Shown here one piece after another: positions 34,810-47,255 of a stretch of 64,000 nucleotides of DNA (position 1 is the first letter of the stretch; each line of letters begins with the position of its first letter). The notes beneath the pieces are model-generated. The model was not told the DNA's origin, did no database searches, and saw only the letters and a list, made by a program, of their open reading frames with translations. A program made the translations under genes and the position numbers. The stretch is from Glycine soja (Eukaryota; Streptophyta; Magnoliopsida; Fabales; Fabaceae): contig NC_041003.1 of assembly GCF_004193775.1 (NCBI RefSeq), forward strand, positions 47,187,611 to 47,251,610, read 5' to 3'.

Positions 34810-35941
34810 CATGAGAATTACTTCATACCAATGTTAAGAAAAAAAAATATTCTAAACGTCTCAACATAGAAACTTTTCTATACTAAACGTGATAAAATTA
34901 CAAAATTATCATTATCTCATAATTGAAAGCATAACTTCTTGTTCATAGAACTTTTTTTAATTTCTTCTTCTTGTAAACACAGCGTTGTGCTCTATTCAAT
35001 TTTTTACTTCTAATATTATATAAAATAATCATCATAACTTTTAATAGAGATCCCTTCACATCCCTCCATCCTCCCAATCCCTGACTTTGTCCCTCCAAAT
35101 TCCCTGTTGCGATGCTTTTCCTATGCTTAATACTCACATAATAGGTCAATATTTCATCATCATTTCCTTGGTTAGCCCTATCCATCAATTTTCCAACCTG
35201 CCACTCCTTCAACGTTGCCTCTATAAGTCTTTTTATTCGTCCAATTCCTCCTATTCACGGTGCTATCAGAAATTCAAGTCTCAAATAGTGAACTAGGTAT
35301 CTTCATGTGTAACATCCTACCGAGTGTTTCTAGATAAACGGACCACAGCCACTTTCTTCTTCTTGTCTCTTTGACAGCTTTTTTTTTTTTCTTCTTCTTC
35401 TTTTCAGCCCTTCTTCGTACACATTGTAAGTTGTAACACTATGTCCCCGCGGTTTCAACGGGGACCACATCACTTTCGCCAACGTTGGGCCAATGTTATG
35501 CAAACCAACTCATGCATGAAAAAAAGGTGTACATTAAGGCTTCTAACCCATTTACCCAATGCAAGCTGTATTTGATATAATGAATTAACATAATTCAAAT
35601 TCCCTTAATTACACTCATCAAAGACTCAAAGTCAGCAATTTTCGCAATCATTAACAGTGCTTCTATATATTTCCTCCCCATTAGAGCCGCAATCACCCTC
35701 ATTATTCCTTCCATCCACACACATCTATATCAATATGCTAATCCCAGCCAATTTCAACTACAATATGTTCGATATGAACACGATCACTTACATGCTTTGG
35801 AATCATAGGATTAGTATAGAAAAGTGAAATTAGTTAGAGCCGAGAACATCCAAGAGGCATTTAGATATCGAGTTGAAAGGTGTGCTATGCACATTGCGTT
35901 AATTTCAAGAAGATGTCTCTGAAATTTATGCTAAAGCACAC

Positions 35942-36008
<67 letters not shown>

Positions 36009-36455
36009 ATTTTTTTAAGAATGAATGAATGTGTTTTTAATAGTTATTTATTTTTAAACTTATAGAAATCAGGGAAGTAGAAAAAATAAAGGTTAGTAAC
36101 ATTTAATAACATAATACATGAAAGGTTTTCTTGGTTTGTGTAGCAAGGCAAAGGTTTTATCTGAAGAATGTCCAAAAGTTATATTCAATTCAATCAAACC
36201 TCTGTTACTAAATTTTGAATAAATGAAAAACATTTTTTCTCACATCATCGTCACGCTTGAGCTCCATACGATCGTATTCAACACAACCATCACCTACGTA
36301 AATTGGTTGATGGTAAAAAAGATTAAGTAAAATTATGCAACCTCCGTTGGCGTTAAAAATTATTTTCCTTAAGGCATTAAGTGTCAAAAACTATCATTTC
36401 ATATGATGAAATCATGTCACCATCATAATACACAAGAGTGGATATACTTTGCATG
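34810..36455. other. No gene recognised; (AT)n at 35946-35994
   Basis: Intergenic DNA with CT-rich and TCTTCT-rich stretches at 35355-35405 and a TA array of about 49 bp. No coding region recognised. Confidence 0.5.
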
Positions 36456-36474
36456 TTTTAAGCAATATGTTGTG

Positions 36475-36905
36475 GGATTTCACCTCACAGTTGTACTCCA
36501 ACAATCTCCCTCTCAAGTATGAGTCTCTTTCATATGGTAGTCTCCCCTTTGAACAGAAGCTACGAGTATTCCATGATGGCCATCAGAGCCCACATGCTCT
36601 AGATACTTTCATCGCTGCTCCAACCACGGGACACACCGCTTGAACCCACCGTCAAGAAGACTTTCGATACAAGGGATCCACTACTCTGATACCAATTGTT
36701 GTGTAATGCAAGGAGAGTAAATATTGGAGAGATTTATACCAATGGGTTATGAGCAACCACATAAGTGAACTTGATATCATACTTTAACCCAAAACCTTAA
36801 GGCTCTGGTTTATGGGTCTTGTCTTCACTTATATGATGCTCAACCTTTTCATTAATATTCTTACACGATATGAAACTTCACCTCATACTAGTATTTCAAT
36901 AGATG
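36475..36905 (-). mobile_element. TRIM remnant, same family as 16063-16670
   Basis: The interior and one LTR are present: CTCCAACAATCTCCCT at the left, GAAGACTTTCGATACAAGG, then CTCTGATACCA (complement of the Met-tRNA primer site) at about 36690, then an LTR beginning TGTTGTGTAATGCAAGG and including TATACCAATGGGTTATGAGC and ACATAAGTGAACTTGA. The left LTR is cut down to its last 30 bp (from TTTCACCTCACAG). Both TRIM copies share the CCACGGGACACACC interior block. Confidence 0.7.
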
Positions 36906-36954
36906 CAAATAAAGGTATGTGCATACTTTGCATGTATGCATAAATAGATTCCTA

Positions 36955-38445
36955 TGTTCGAAGATTTGTACCTACGAGATTGCTCATAAAATCTTCTCTG
37001 ATAGCATTGAAGAACTACGGATTGTACCCATAATCTTAATGAGGATGTTGTTGTGGCATGAATTCATATGATTGAGGAGGTGTTTGTAGTCATTCAGCAT
37101 ACATGTTGGCAACAATTGATGAGCTTTGTTGTGGAAGATGTTGTTCAGTTTCCATCCCTAGAGTTGAGCAAGATGTGTCAGTAACATTTGGATGAGTTGT
37201 AAACTGTGTTAGACAAACTTTTGAATTTGGTCAATACTAGTTCATGTAATGACTCATATGTTCAAGATGTCATTGAATATGTTGGTTGAATAACACATAT
37301 TTACGTCTTTTCTTTCAAATTTCAACCCATTATTGATGATCCTTTATCCAATTTGTGTCATTGAGTCCTCTCATATCAATATGATGGAGTTTGTCAAGAT
37401 TATGCAATGAATTTGGTATGTCTTGACAAAGTCTAAATTGGAGCATGACCATGTCAGTTTGCCGTCATAGCACCATTAGGAAACAAATTAAAGTGACACA
37501 AACACTCCATATTTTAAAATTTTTGAATGCATGTTTTGGTAGAAAATGACTCAAGCCCTCTATAAAGACACCTAATGGAATTGAAAAAATAATTTTGTGT
37601 GAATAATTTTAAAAACAATGTAATTAAAGATTGAATAAATAAAACAAAAATAAATGGTTCAACCTCCTTGTTACGCACATTATTGAATCTTAATCTATAG
37701 CTTATAACATCACTGTGTGAGATTCCAGAAAATCGTAGCCCTCCGCCACTTCATATAGTGAAATGTAATATGTTAGTGTCAAATACATTATAAAAAATGG
37801 TCTTTGATTAAGTGAGAAATTTTTGTTTACTTAATTGCAAATAGATATGACAGTTGGCGCTCAACCCTTGATTGAATAAAAGACATGAGATACCATGCCC
37901 AAAATTGTAACAACACTATACATCCTTCCATTTTTTGAATGATAGATAAATTGTCCTACACATTTCTCTGTACTAATGTGGTAAACATGCCAAATCCCAG
38001 CTATACCGTCCAGCCCATTCAAGATCTTCTAACATAGGTAAATACATCAAATGAACTTTATTTCCTAACTTTTCTGGCATCAAAACCCCACCAATCAACC
38101 TTAAAATGTATGTTCAGCAATGTATTGCTAATTGTAGTTGTGTGGGTTCCACTAGGAGAGTCAACATGTTACCTTTTAACCATTTTAGTTTCAGGATTAA
38201 TCTCACTAGTGTATTCTTTTAGGGAACAACACCTATATATTATGTGCAAGTTTGTTTCCAAACATAATATGTTGAGTTGGTAACTGGTTTTCCATCAATG
38301 CGTAAACCCACTTGAAGAGCAACATTTTACAAAGTGATTGTGCATTCACCAACTGAAAAATCAAATGTGTGTGATTCAAGTCTTCACCTTTCAACCAAAG
38401 CAATCACTAAAGTGTTGTTGATTTTAATCAGTTTGAGATTTATAA
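36955..38445 (-). pseudogene. Decayed plant-mobile-domain (PMD/MAIN-like) gene
   Basis: Read on the minus strand, broken frames give the PMD signature in order: FDFSVGECTITL then ALQVGLRIDGKPVT (38300-38400), an LRLIGGVLMPEKLGNKVHL and MYLPMLEDLEWAGRYSWD block (38000-38110), VPLICF-like remains, HIDMRGLNDTNWIKDHQ (37340-37400), and a low-complexity tail of PQQ and YEF blocks (36960-37140). This domain (PF10536, annotated in soybean as serine/threonine phosphatase 7 long form homologs and often transposon-associated) contains a WRPETHTF-x-x-x-CGECTITL pattern. Stops occur in every segment, so no protein is made. No terminal repeats were identified. Confidence 0.7.
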
Positions 38446-38747
38446 CATTTGAAAACTCAACTTAAACTAACAAAGATTTTGCCTATTGAAAAATATTTGA
38501 ATTTATTCTCGCATAAATGATAAGAATCTTTCCACACATTTTTTTTTTATCAGCTAACATGTTTCAACACATATGTTCGAGCTCTCCAATGGCCAATGAA
38601 AGTATAAATATTTTTTAGCACCCTCTCCCACTTCCTAATTTCATTATGCTTATTTATTGTGTTTTATTCCTAACTTTGGACAACATAATATTATATATAT
38701 ACTTAATGATTTTTATTTTATTTTATATGGGGTGGGGGTAGGAAAGA

Positions 38748-39158
38748 ATTAATGGCTGAAGAACATAATCAAGTTGAAAATAGTATGAAAGTCAACTCAA
38801 GGTGAAGAAAGTGATCCATTAACTTCATACAACTACTGTCATGTAATATATCAACTTGACGCTTTTTGCATGAACAGTTTCAGTCACAAATTTTAAAAGA
38901 ATAAAATTTACCTGAAGTTGTTGTACCTAGAAAAAATTAATGGCTGAAGAACATGATCAAGTTGAAAATATATGGAAGTCAACCAAGCTGAAGAAACTGC
39001 TCCATTATACAACTAATGGCTACTGTCATGTAATATCAACTCGACGCTTTACGAACAACAGTTTCAGTTACAATTTTTTTTTCTTGAGAAGCGTTTCAGT
39101 CCCAAATTTTAAAAGAATAAAACTTACATGAAGCTGTTGCACCTTGAAAAAATATTAT
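38748..39158. repeat. Tandem duplication, two units of about 190-220 bp
   Basis: The unit starts AATGGCTGAAGAACAT(A/G)ATCAAG at 38750 and again at 38939 and runs through AGTTTCAGTCACAAATTTTAA-type ends to the sequence AAAAGAATAAAA(T/C)TTAC. The second copy has a roughly 30-bp internal insertion containing GTTTCAGT twice. The short open frame in copy 2 is not convincing as a gene. Confidence 0.7.
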
Positions 39159-39194
39159 ATTTAGTACAAAATCTTTATGTATATTTTTATACTT

Positions 39195-39206
<12 letters not shown>

Positions 39207-39284
<78 letters not shown>
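39207..39284. repeat. (AT)n microsatellite
   Basis: About 78 bp of AT dinucleotides. Confidence 0.95.
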
Positions 39285-39287
<3 letters not shown>

Positions 39288-39309
39288 ATCAAACATTATT
39301 CACAAAGCA

Positions 39310-40190
39310 ATGACAACTTGTACAAAAAAAATGAAAATGAAAAGTCAAATTAAAGATAGGCTAAAAGATAGCTAGCCAAGCAAAAAATGGATGAATGAAG
39401 CACTTCTAATATTAATCATGTACGAGGGTTTCTTGACGCTGTTTAGCTAAGCCTAAAAGCCTCTAACCCTAAAAGGGAAAACAACTACAAAGTCCACGCT
39501 CTTTAGTGGGCTGCACATGCTCATCACCACTTTTATATGTAGCGATTAAGTATTTAAATAATAGTAACTATTAATTCAACCATCCCTTCGAAAATGGATT
39601 GGCACAACATATTGCATGGTCTCTTATGTGTTGCCCACATGCATGTGTTCAGAAATAATCATTAAGGCATGTGTCAATAGAATGAATTGTTTGCCACACA
39701 ATTATACAAGTACTTCAATTCTACACACAATATAATACAAGTACATGTATTTTTCAACCTTTTTTCACTCGTGTAAAATATATAATCAACGGTTCACCAT
39801 TTCCATGCCAAAGTATACACTTGCAGATAGAGTATGATAGCTAGCTACGTATTGTAAATCTCTTCTACTGGTAGAAAATTTGGGTTTCATTCACTCTAAA
39901 ATTAAAAGTATGAATTTAATGAAAATTTTAAAAAAATAAAATAAAGTGCCATATACTCTAATATGTGAGAAAAGGAAGTATAAAGTTTAACACAAGAGAA
40001 GAAAAGAATGTATTATTTACATCTTTAAGAAATGAGAGTGTAATTTACTCAAGATTATAACATGACTAGTTAAATATGAGTTTGAAGTTTTTTTTTTTGT
40101 CAATTTACATAAAATTCTCAATAGTTGATATTCTCTTTTATGACCTTTTTCATATATAGATTGATATTCTCTCTTATGACTATCATACTT
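39310..40190. other. No gene recognised
   Basis: AT-rich intergenic sequence with no supported feature. Confidence 0.5.
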
Positions 40191-40199
40191 TTAATCAAT

Positions 40200-40749
40200 T
40201 AGAAATGGGTAAAATATGTTTGGAGTTTATGTAAAATTTAAAAAGTATTAATTTTATCTTTTATAATTTTTTTGTATTAATTTGATTCATGTAAAAATAA
40301 AATATATATTTTTTGATTCTCGATGGTAATTTTGTTCAACGATTTCCTGATGTAGTTAATAGATTTAATTATTATTTTTATACTTTTTCAAACACACTCC
40401 GAAGACTCCAAAACACATTTATGCTTCATCTTCTCTCAATCTCATCTAAAAGTATGAAAAAATCATCTATGAAATGACAAAAAATTATAATTTTTTTTTT
40501 TGGGGGGGGGGGAGAATTAGCCGTAAGAAATTGTTTAATTTATTTTGGAGGATTTTAGTTACTAAATTCATTTGTAATCAAATCACACATGTAAGTCTGT
40601 TAGTTATGTGAAATTGTTGTCTAACGGAATTATCACTGAAAATAAAAAAAAAACTATTTTACTTTTTATAAGTACCAAATTAATAAAAAAAAATTATGAG
40701 AACAAAATTAATATTTTTCAAATTTTACATAAACTCCAACAATATTTTA
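40200..40749. mobile_element. Foldback/MULE-type MITE with about 150-bp inverted arms
   Basis: The left arm begins GGGTAAAATATGTTTGGAGT and continues TTATGTAAAATTTAAAAAGT. The right arm, read inverted, is AGGTAAAATATTGTTGGAGT followed by TTATGTAAAATTTGAAAAAT. Similarity continues for about 150 bp to TTCAACGATTTC / AGACAACAATTTC. The outer flanks are ATTAGAAAT at the left and ATTAGAAAA at the right, a 9-bp direct repeat with one mismatch as expected for Mutator-like elements. There is no coding capacity. Confidence 0.7.
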
Positions 40750-40759
40750 CCTATTAGAA

Positions 40760-42060
40760 AATTATTGTTGATATAACTTTTAATATAATATTATAAGTTA
40801 AAGAACATATCACGATGATTTGTAATTGTGTCACTTATGTAAATAATTATTGGTAATTAAATTTTTAGTCATCAATCTTTCCCAAAAGCTTCGGAAAAAA
40901 TCCGTTATTTTTGGTAGAGCAAGAGATGGGGAAGCAGGGGAGCAATACCTGATTCTCCAATTACCATGTAGATCTGATGGGTACTATATAATTTCCGGGG
41001 ATTTTCACTAAAGACGGTCATGACAATTTTTATTTTCATTTTTATAGGCTTTCCATCAACTTCCTCATAAAGGCACCCCGCATTAAAAAAAAAAATTGAC
41101 TAGTGAATTATGACTTAGGAGTTATCACTTATTACTTATTAGCATGTCATATTTTTCTTTATGCAGGGCCAGAAGATATGAATGTGTATTAACTCGTTAG
41201 ATTAAAGACTAATTTTATTTTTTATTTGTTATGCGTGATTATTATTTAATTAAGAAAATTTTATATTTAGAGAAAATTAAATGTAATTTTTTCATTAAAT
41301 AAATTATTTATCTTCATATGACTATAATAAAATTTTATATTATTATGTGAGTTAGCATGTGTGTCACATATTGCACCTTTGCCATTTCATGAGATCATCT
41401 AAAATAAAGAAACACACCTCACCTGCAAAAGCGCACTACAAAATTGATAGGGAAGAATCCTTGGAAAAAATTTCTAGGCTTCCTAACCTGTCCCCAAAGC
41501 TACTGGCATCAAACTAAAGTGATAAAAAAAATAATTAAAAAGAAAAGCCAGCCTTAGGACAGGAAGCAGTAACCAGAAAGGAATAATAGACATAACCCCA
41601 GCAACAAGTAAGCTTTATGATAGCCTATCATCTGCAAGCCATGTGCCAAAAGTATATACAAAAGCAATAAAAAATATGCACTCAACTCCATTCCCCCCCT
41701 TTTTTTATCTTTCTTTTACTTTTGCACAGCTTCTATTATTTTCTGATTTAGAGGGTACCCTTACAGCTCTGCACACAGATCATCATGATCAAGCTTATTT
41801 CTAGCTAACATGTGGTCTCTCCCTATATGTAAAAAGTTAGCAGTTTCGTGTAACGTTTAAAATAACACCACCAATATTATTTTTATTTAATGTCTAATAT
41901 TGTTGATCAAGTAAGAATGTATCACTTTCCTTTTTATACTTTATCCAATCCTAATAATAATGTAGCTTACTACTCCACCTACGTGCATTGGCATATATTA
42001 ATATGGTTGAGGACATCTCGTGGGGAATTTGTGAAGGCTTTTACTTGTGGAACTTAGAAA
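40760..42060. other. No gene recognised; presumed upstream region of the IQD gene
   Basis: AT-rich DNA; the last few hundred bases should include the IQD promoter and leader, but no clear TATA box was chosen. Confidence 0.4.
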
Positions 42061-42067
42061 ACAGAAG

Positions 42068-45000
42068 ATGGGTTTCACTGGGGAGTTGGTAAGAAGTGTC
42101 TTCTCCAAAAATCGTTCTGATGGGTCTCATGAAAACAAAGTGAGCCTCTATTCTCTATATGCTGCACTTGTTATCTAGTTAGTATCTACAAATTTACAAT
42201 AGAAAAAGAATGAATGCATAATACAATTGTCTTGGCTCAATTTAAGTTGCAATAATGTTCTTCATTCATTGGTCTTAATTTTTTATTATATCCAAGAGTG
42301 TGAGAAGGTTTACATTTACTCGCGCACCCTATTCAACCAACTGAATTAGACTTCCTTAACATTTGTTGGTCTTAATTAGTGTCAGAGAAGAGTCCATTGG
42401 TTAGTATTGCATTAACCAGCTTTGAATCATGCCATGCTAATTAACAGGTGAGGCGCAATAGTGCTGAAAATAGAAGATGGTTATCTGTGAGGTCATACTT
42501 GTGTGGCGATGAATTCAACTCAGTGCTTGCAGAGAATGATTCAGCTTCAGTTAAGAGCTCTGAAGTCACGGTTTCACAGTCCGTAAATGAGGACTTGTTG
42601 AATGATAAAGGAGACACCAGTTGTGAAGAAACTGTGGAGAATGTAACACAGAACAGAACAGATTCAAACTCCAAAAAATCATTGAATGAGGAAGAAGCAG
42701 CTATTCTTATTCAATCAGCATTTAGAGGCTTCCTGGTTAGCTCCCCAAGCTTTAATTGCATCATTTTTTCTTATTCATGTAATATATATATATATATCTT
42801 AGTCTAAGGAAAGATTGTATTTTAAGTGAAGGGAATAGTTAAAAACATATTCATGTGTTTATCTTAATAGTTGTTTGTACCAAGTTCAAGGAGTGCATGA
42901 GATGAGTGAAAATTGCAACACTGAACAGAGAATTGAGGAAAATTAAATGACCATTTATCTACAATGTAAATTTTCACCCTTCCAATTTGATAATTTCTCC
43001 CATTTCCATTACTGAACCCTTTTTAAATTTTTAATGAAAAAATGCCAATGGTTACTTTTTAGAATCTTAGCATATAATGGTATGTTATGCTTAATATATG
43101 ATTCATAGTTTGTTTATTAATCATAGCATATAATCTGGCTTATTAGCATCACTAATATGCTGCACGTTACAGTTGAGGCATCAAAATGGAGAAATCAAAT
43201 CACAAACTCGAAAAGATGAGTTCAATTTAGCAACAGAAAGTCCAGACAGAAAGTCCATGGGCACATCAATTGAAGTCCAAACCGCAAACTCCACAGAAGT
43301 TTTCTCTTTTGAAGGAGAAAAAAAGGGCATTTGCCACCGTATTCAGCACAGGACCAGAACTCAAGCAATAAAACAAAAGGTACAACAGAAGACAATGATG
43401 CACTGTGAAGTACTAGCACTCCATGATTTTGTTTAAAAGAGAAAAAAAATTAAAATTGAGATATGCTCAAGAGAATAATAAATTCAGAAGAAAAGGACAA
43501 AGAAATTAGACAGAAGTACCATTTAAGACATCTTCCAGAACATATTTTAAAATTTCAGATGATTAACTAAAAGAGTGATTAATATTTAATCAAAAATTTC
43601 TTCTCAAAAAAAGAAAAACAAGAACCAGAAGAGTGATAAGAAGGGTGTAAAGAAGATCAACATGTTAACTTAATAAATAATCTTTTTAGGTTAATTTGTT
43701 CCACATTATAAATGTGTCTAGGGTCTAGGCCAACTAAGTCACTAGCTCAATTGGTAGTACCACAAGACTGAGTGTGATATTGATGTTGAAATTTAATCTT
43801 CCACCTGGCCACTTTTTTCCCATTTCTTGTTTGCATTCTCCAACATAGCCAAAAGTTAAATATATCAGGATACACCTTAATTGGTAATTCTCACTTCTCA
43901 GCAAGGTATTTCTAGTCCGTACAACCAGTTTTCTGGCACACATGGTTTTTTCTTGTTTTTAATTTAAAGTCACAACTAAAGCAAGCAAGGTTCGCTAATT
44001 TTATACATAGCACATATTGTTGGAGCATTTCTAAGAGTTTGAACTTTAACTGGTACCCATTAAATTGGCTATAGTTTACAAGTTCAAACCAATCAAAATT
44101 CTGTTAAGCTGCATAGTAACATAGACATTTTCAGGAAGATTGGGATGACAGCACAGTAAGTAGCTATGTTTCAAAAATGAGGATGCAGAATAGAATGGAG
44201 GCATCAACCAGAAGGGAAAGAGCATTGGCTTATGCTTTCTCACAACAGGTAAACACTAAAGAGTAAATAGTATATATATGCACGGATAAAGTGAACAGTA
44301 TAAACAAACTTTACACTACCATCCAATTACAAACAATTACGCATGATAAGTTTGTTGATTTTTACGATAATTAACTTAAAGTCATCATAACAATAATTTT
44401 TAATTAGTTGACAGTGTAAAATTCTTTACCTGGATGGTACATAGACATTAAATGTAGATAAAGGATACAAGGCTGGTAACAAACACTCCTGATTGTTGCA
44501 GCTAAGAATCTGTTCAAAGAGAAGATCTCCAAAATTTGATAGAATGGAGTCAAATATGAGTTGGAGCTGGCTTGAACGATGGATGGCAACACGCCTTCCT
44601 GAGACCTCATCAGTTGAAAGCCATGCCATGAAGCAGTATGACCCTTCTAATGGTAGTCACAAATTCACAATCATGACAAGATTTTTGGATGCTGCTGGGG
44701 AAGAAAAGGAGAGCTGCGGGTCAAATGAAGTGCCCCTTCATTTTGATAACTATTCCATCAATTCACGAGAAGAAAAATTTAGCTTCAAACCACATACACC
44801 AAAGACCAACTTCAAAGCTAGGAGAACTGTTTCAAGGAGGAAAACAGTGCCAAGTTATCAATTCCATGAAGAGCAGCCAAAGGTCAGAACTCAGAATCTC
44901 TTCATTAGTTCACATGCCATCCAAGCCAAGCATAACATATTCATGATCATGTCTCAGTGATTTTACACGAGTAAACAAACTACTATTTTAGCCTCTGTTG

Positions 45001-45404
45001 TTAATTTGTTATATTAGTTCCTGAAACATATGTTTATTGACTAAAATGACAGTAACCTAGTAAGTTTAGAGACTTGGATATAACAAATACAAATTTCATG
45101 AACTTATCCGCAATTTTCTTAATTTTAGAGACTAATGTGATAGTTCTTTACGTTTTTAAGGACGAAAATAATGATTTACTTTTTTATATTATATAATGTC
45201 ATGATCACGAAAGATATGATTAGAATGCATGAACATGTTGCTTGTGTATCTCTACCATCTTCTAAATATAGATTTCTTATGCTTCCACAGGTAAGCAAGA
45301 GAGATGGTTCAGGCAATGCTAGCAAGGATATTAAGCAAAAACAAAAGCAAGTGGGAAACAGGGATGAAATTACATTAAGCACCTCGAAAGCTTCTAATGT
45401 GTAA
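42068..45404 (+). CDS. IQ-domain (IQD) calmodulin-binding scaffold protein, 6 exons, 391 aa
   Basis: Exons: 42068-42139, 42448-42735, 43173-43379, 44135-44248, 44502-44882, 45291-45404, all GT-AG and phase 0, giving one open frame. The N-terminus MGFTGELVRSVFSKNR is typical of IQD proteins. The first IQ motif (EEEAAILIQSAFRGFL, about residues 105-120) is cut after its Leu by a phase-0 intron, the position conserved in the IQ67 family. Further family marks are QHRTRTQAIKQKEDWDDS, RMEASTRRERALAYAFSQQ and SWSWLERWMATRLPE (about 247-261). The second and third IQ repeats are not recognisable, so this is a divergent member, closest by memory to Arabidopsis IQD33. IQDs bind calmodulin and microtubules or membranes. 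Ser/Lys-rich, with no signal peptide or membrane span. Intron 4 carries a MITE. Confidence 0.88.
44305..44455. mobile_element. MITE-like repeat in IQD intron 4
   Basis: It has TTTACACT near the left end and AGTGTAAAATT...TTTAC near the right, with a central ATGATAAGTTTGTTGA block. It shares these blocks, order and orientation with 52848-52995 in TRZ2 intron 1 (both end CATAGACATTAAA). Confidence 0.5.
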
Positions 45405-45409
45405 CTTGT

Positions 45410-47250
45410 AACCAAATAAAGTCAAATTATGTGTCTAGTATTGAGATGTAATGGTTGGATTCTCTAGTAGATTGTTGATTCCATAAATCATATGTGTACA
45501 TTGTACATAATATCAAGTGCAAGATTGAGATGGTTGTTCTGATGATTTGCTTTCCAAAAATTCATTCATTATTAAGCAGAACCAATACAGTGCTGATTTT
45601 TTGGCCAACCTGATGGAGTAAAAAAATCTTTAAAAAACTAAAAACAAAAAAATAAGATTTTTTTAAATGGATTAAATTGTTATTTAAGCCTAATGAATAT
45701 AATTGTACGTATGGCAACTAAGTATTTATTTAATTTAGAAGCATCATATATTATATTAACTTCATTTTTGAAAATTACTCCTGAATAATACAAGAACCAT
45801 GCGAACCTGCTTTATTCAGTATAACTTAGACCAACTTAATCATTTTTTCGGTTTTTCCAATCACTCAATTTTTTACAATATAAAACGTTAAAAATAATAA
45901 TCATAATTCAAAATGAAAATCATATGTCTATAAAAACATAGTTAATGTTAATGGCCAGTGAGGATGTAGACAAGTTGAGTATAACTCAAGTTTTTCTTGA
46001 AAAAAATTATATTTCTTTATGCTTAAGTTTAAATCACTAGAAGAAAATGTTAAAGACTATGAATTTGTGAAACGGCACATAGAAACAATTACCCTTGAAT
46101 TCCTCGTATACTTATCTCTTACAATTATTCTTTTCATTTTTAAATTCTAAAATAAATTTTAATATTTTATTTTAAAAAATAATTTTATAACACAATATAG
46201 ATATTTATAACAAAATCTAAAATACAAATTCAAGAATAATCATTTAATACAATTTTTAATTATGATATAATTTAATATAATTTTAATTATATAAAATAAA
46301 CATTTATCCTTATACTTATACTAATCTCTTACAAATTAAAAATTTACACTCACCTCCTTTTTTATTTTTCTTGAAAGCCTTATTCCCAAACATACTAAGT
46401 TCCACATTTTTCTTTTCATTTATTTTTTTTATATCTATAAATATTAGTTTTTAATTTGTTAATTTTTATAAATAAAAAATTCGAACACAGTTCCTTTCTT
46501 TTTCCTAAACCACCGAGCCTTATAAACCCTTATCCGTTTGTTGTTAGTCTATTTAATTTCAAGTGGTAAGCATTTTCTATAGGCATGCCGTCTAAAATAT
46601 AAATAAAATAGTTGTATTTTATTATGATAATATAATTCATGAATTGGTTTCTTTTGGAATGAGAATATTGGTACAGCAGTAATGTTAAAAAAAATATTTT
46701 ATAAATTCATTCTATAAATAAATGCATATTTTTTTTCCAGTTTGCTATCTAATTTTTTTATATTTATTTTACTACTTATATTTATAAATTTTTACTTTTA
46801 ATATTATTAATCTTGATCCATTAAGTTAAATAATGACACGACAAGGATATCAGCTTATCGGTTAAGCGATAATACAATGAATTAACAGAATATTAAGTTA
46901 GTTAGCGAACTTAAACTAATATCATGTATTAAAGGTAAAAGTTTGAGATGTCGGATAAAATGAAAAAATAAATAAATAACAAACTAAAAAAAATATTATA
47001 AATATGAAAATTATATTTAAGTCATAAAAAAATATTTTTTTTTAAAGAATAAATCATGTTTTTTAAATTAGCCGGCGTTTATTTTTCTACTGGATAAACT
47101 CCCAATCAAAATGGACACTTTGGACTTTTCACTTCCCTCACCAGTGTTTGAGTCCTGGGAAAGATTTTCTCCCTGTCTTTGCTTTCCCTATGTTCTCTTT
47201 GTCCCAGCAGCAGCAACAGATGATCAACTCCAATTTTCGCGAACCCTAAA
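45410..47250. other. Intergenic DNA between the IQD and LBP-like genes
   Basis: Presumed IQD 3' UTR to about 45560, then AT-rich DNA. No gene recognised. Confidence 0.5.
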
Positions 47251-47255
47251 CCAAA

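Noticed and set aside
43733..43810. tRNA-like stretch (CTAGCTCAATTGGTAGTACC)
   Set aside because: The A-box match is good but there is no B box GGTTCGAATCC, no acceptor-stem pairing and no 3' CCA context; at best a SINE relic.
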